Source: an uncultured Eubacteriales bacterium (GTDB lineage: Bacteria; Bacillota; Clostridia; Lachnospirales; Anaerotignaceae). Taken from it: a stretch of 5,793 nucleotides of DNA. The notes under the pieces were generated by a model that had not been told where the DNA came from, searched no databases, and was given only the letters and a program-made list of their open reading frames with translations. Below are positions 5,109-5,793 of the stretch, piece after piece. The stretch is from positions 1 through 5,793 of the forward strand of contig CAUHBX010000074.1 of NCBI GenBank assembly GCA_959604475.1. The letters run 5' to 3'. Positions within the stretch are counted from its first letter, which is position 1. Every line of letters begins with the position of its first letter. Made by a program: the position numbers and the translations under genes.

Positions 5109-5793
5109 TTAAAGCTTAATGTCCAGTTTGACCTTATCCCATCCAAGCATGTTCATGTTAGCTAAAATCTGGGAACGGTTCATATTATTAGGCGAGAACC
5201 AGAAATAGGTATCATTTTGATAGTCAGGGACAACAGGCGCACAATACCAATAGCCTTCTACATAAGGCTTTCCGTTAAAATACTTTCTCTCACCGATAAA
5301 TATAAGTCCTGTTATCTCATTATCAATAGGTTCCTTGTTGGGGCTTACATAAAGCACTATAGAGTTGGGGTCGGGGTCGACTGTACCGTAATCCACCTTT
5401 GGCCTGAGATAATATTCCTTATCGGGGTCAAAGCCGCCGATTTGCTTCAGTATTTCATTTGAAACAACAGGGAAATCTCCGTTGTAATAGAATTTTGATA
5501 TAAACTCGTTCAGTGCAGCATGGGTTTCGTTGCTTTCAATTACAATAGTATTTCCATCGGCGTCCTTTATATCGTTTTCTTTTATGTACTGATTAAGGGC
5601 ATTTATCCAGTTTCCGTCCGGTGCGTAACCATGAAGTTTATTCAAAAGGTCAGAAATCTCCGCGGTATTTAAAAACAGGTCGTTGGAGTCCTTTATAAAC
5701 TGCTCCTCCGGAGAGAGCGGCTTATCTGGTTTGTCAGGGATATCCGGCTTATCCGGGTCTGTACCGCCTCCTCCGCCACCGCCGCCGGAGCCT
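5109..5793 (-). CDS. C-terminal part of a pilin-cluster protein with Gly-rich/PDKP linker (5' end beyond window)
   Basis: The frame is open from the right edge (first full codon 5792-5790) to TAA at 5111-5109, giving 227 visible residues. The TTG at 5645 that opens the shorter candidate reading frame is internal, not a start, since 49 in-frame codons precede it. The visible part begins GS, eight Gly and T, then a PDKP-repeat tract (about residues 12-26). A helical region with KLHGY (52-56) follows, and then a distal domain with YYNGDFPVVS (102-111), YLRPK (128-132), a YVSPN strand (148-152) and EGYWYC (179-184). These motifs fall in the same order as in pilins 2 and 3, with a longer insertion before the last one. 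The C-terminal segment SQILANM has counterparts near the other C-termini. No prepilin signal is visible; by context it may lie upstream, but the protein could instead be a surface protein sharing only this domain. It is the first visible gene of the operon. Confidence 0.8.
   Translation of the reverse strand, partial: GSGGGGGGGGTDPDKPDIPDKPDKPLSPEEQFIKDSNDLFLNTAEISDLLNKLHGYAPDGNWINALNQYIKENDIKDADGNTIVIESNETHAALNEFISKFYYNGDFPVVSNEILKQIGGFDPDKEYYLRPKVDYGTVDPDPNSIVLYVSPNKEPIDNEITGLIFIGERKYFNGKPYVEGYWYCAPVVPDYQNDTYFWFSPNNMNRSQILANMNMLGWDKVKLDIKL

Noticed and set aside
5217..5462. Plus-strand open frame opposite the truncated pilin-cluster gene (and 3096-3407 opposite pilin 1)
   Set aside because: Both are antisense to supported genes, without ribosome binding sites or recognisable products.
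5109..5645. A complete 178-residue gene starting at the TTG at 5645
   Set aside because: The frame stays open for 49 more codons to the window edge, with a designed-looking linker and no ribosome binding site at 5645, so this is an internal leucine codon of a larger gene.

Overview
The window looks like mid-GC chromosomal DNA from an anaerobic Firmicute, most likely class Clostridia. This is inferred from strong Shine-Dalgarno sequences (AGGAGG, GGAGGT), frequent ATA and AGG/AGA codons, a clostridial-type cysteine-rich FeoB beside a separate small FeoA, and an Mbeg1-like/DUF2974 N-terminus of the kind I know from Firmicutes. No phage, insertion sequence, CRISPR array, tRNA or rRNA is visible.

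Layout from left to right. (1) Positions 1-186, minus strand: the first 62 codons of a DUF2974 (Mbeg1-like) gene that runs off the left edge. (2) Positions 187-310: a short divergent intergenic region with a good minus-strand promoter and a weaker plus-strand promoter. (3) Positions 311-2591, plus strand: feoA and feoB, overlapping by 14 bases, encoding a ferrous iron importer. (4) Positions 2592-2623: a symmetric hairpin terminator with A and T tracts on its two sides, serving the two convergent operons. (5) Positions 2622-5793, minus strand: four closely spaced genes read right to left. Three encode complete type IV prepilin-like proteins of 257-274 residues. The first in transcription order is cut by the right edge and shows only a Gly-rich/PDKP linker and a C-terminal domain.

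The feo genes form a self-contained iron-uptake unit. The pilin cluster is the unusual part. The three complete proteins share a processing site (G|FTxxE), a hydrophobic stalk helix, three Cys at matching positions and a CPxHG motif. Two of them, and less exactly the truncated gene, share a distal domain marked by Y-x-G-x-W/F-P, RP(Y/K) and an aromatic GTWY-like motif. The last gene keeps the stalk but has largely lost the distal signatures. This looks like a family of minor pilins or pseudopilins expanded by duplication, with a conserved stalk and diversified tips. No assembly ATPase, platform protein or prepilin peptidase lies in the window, so the machine that uses them cannot be named.
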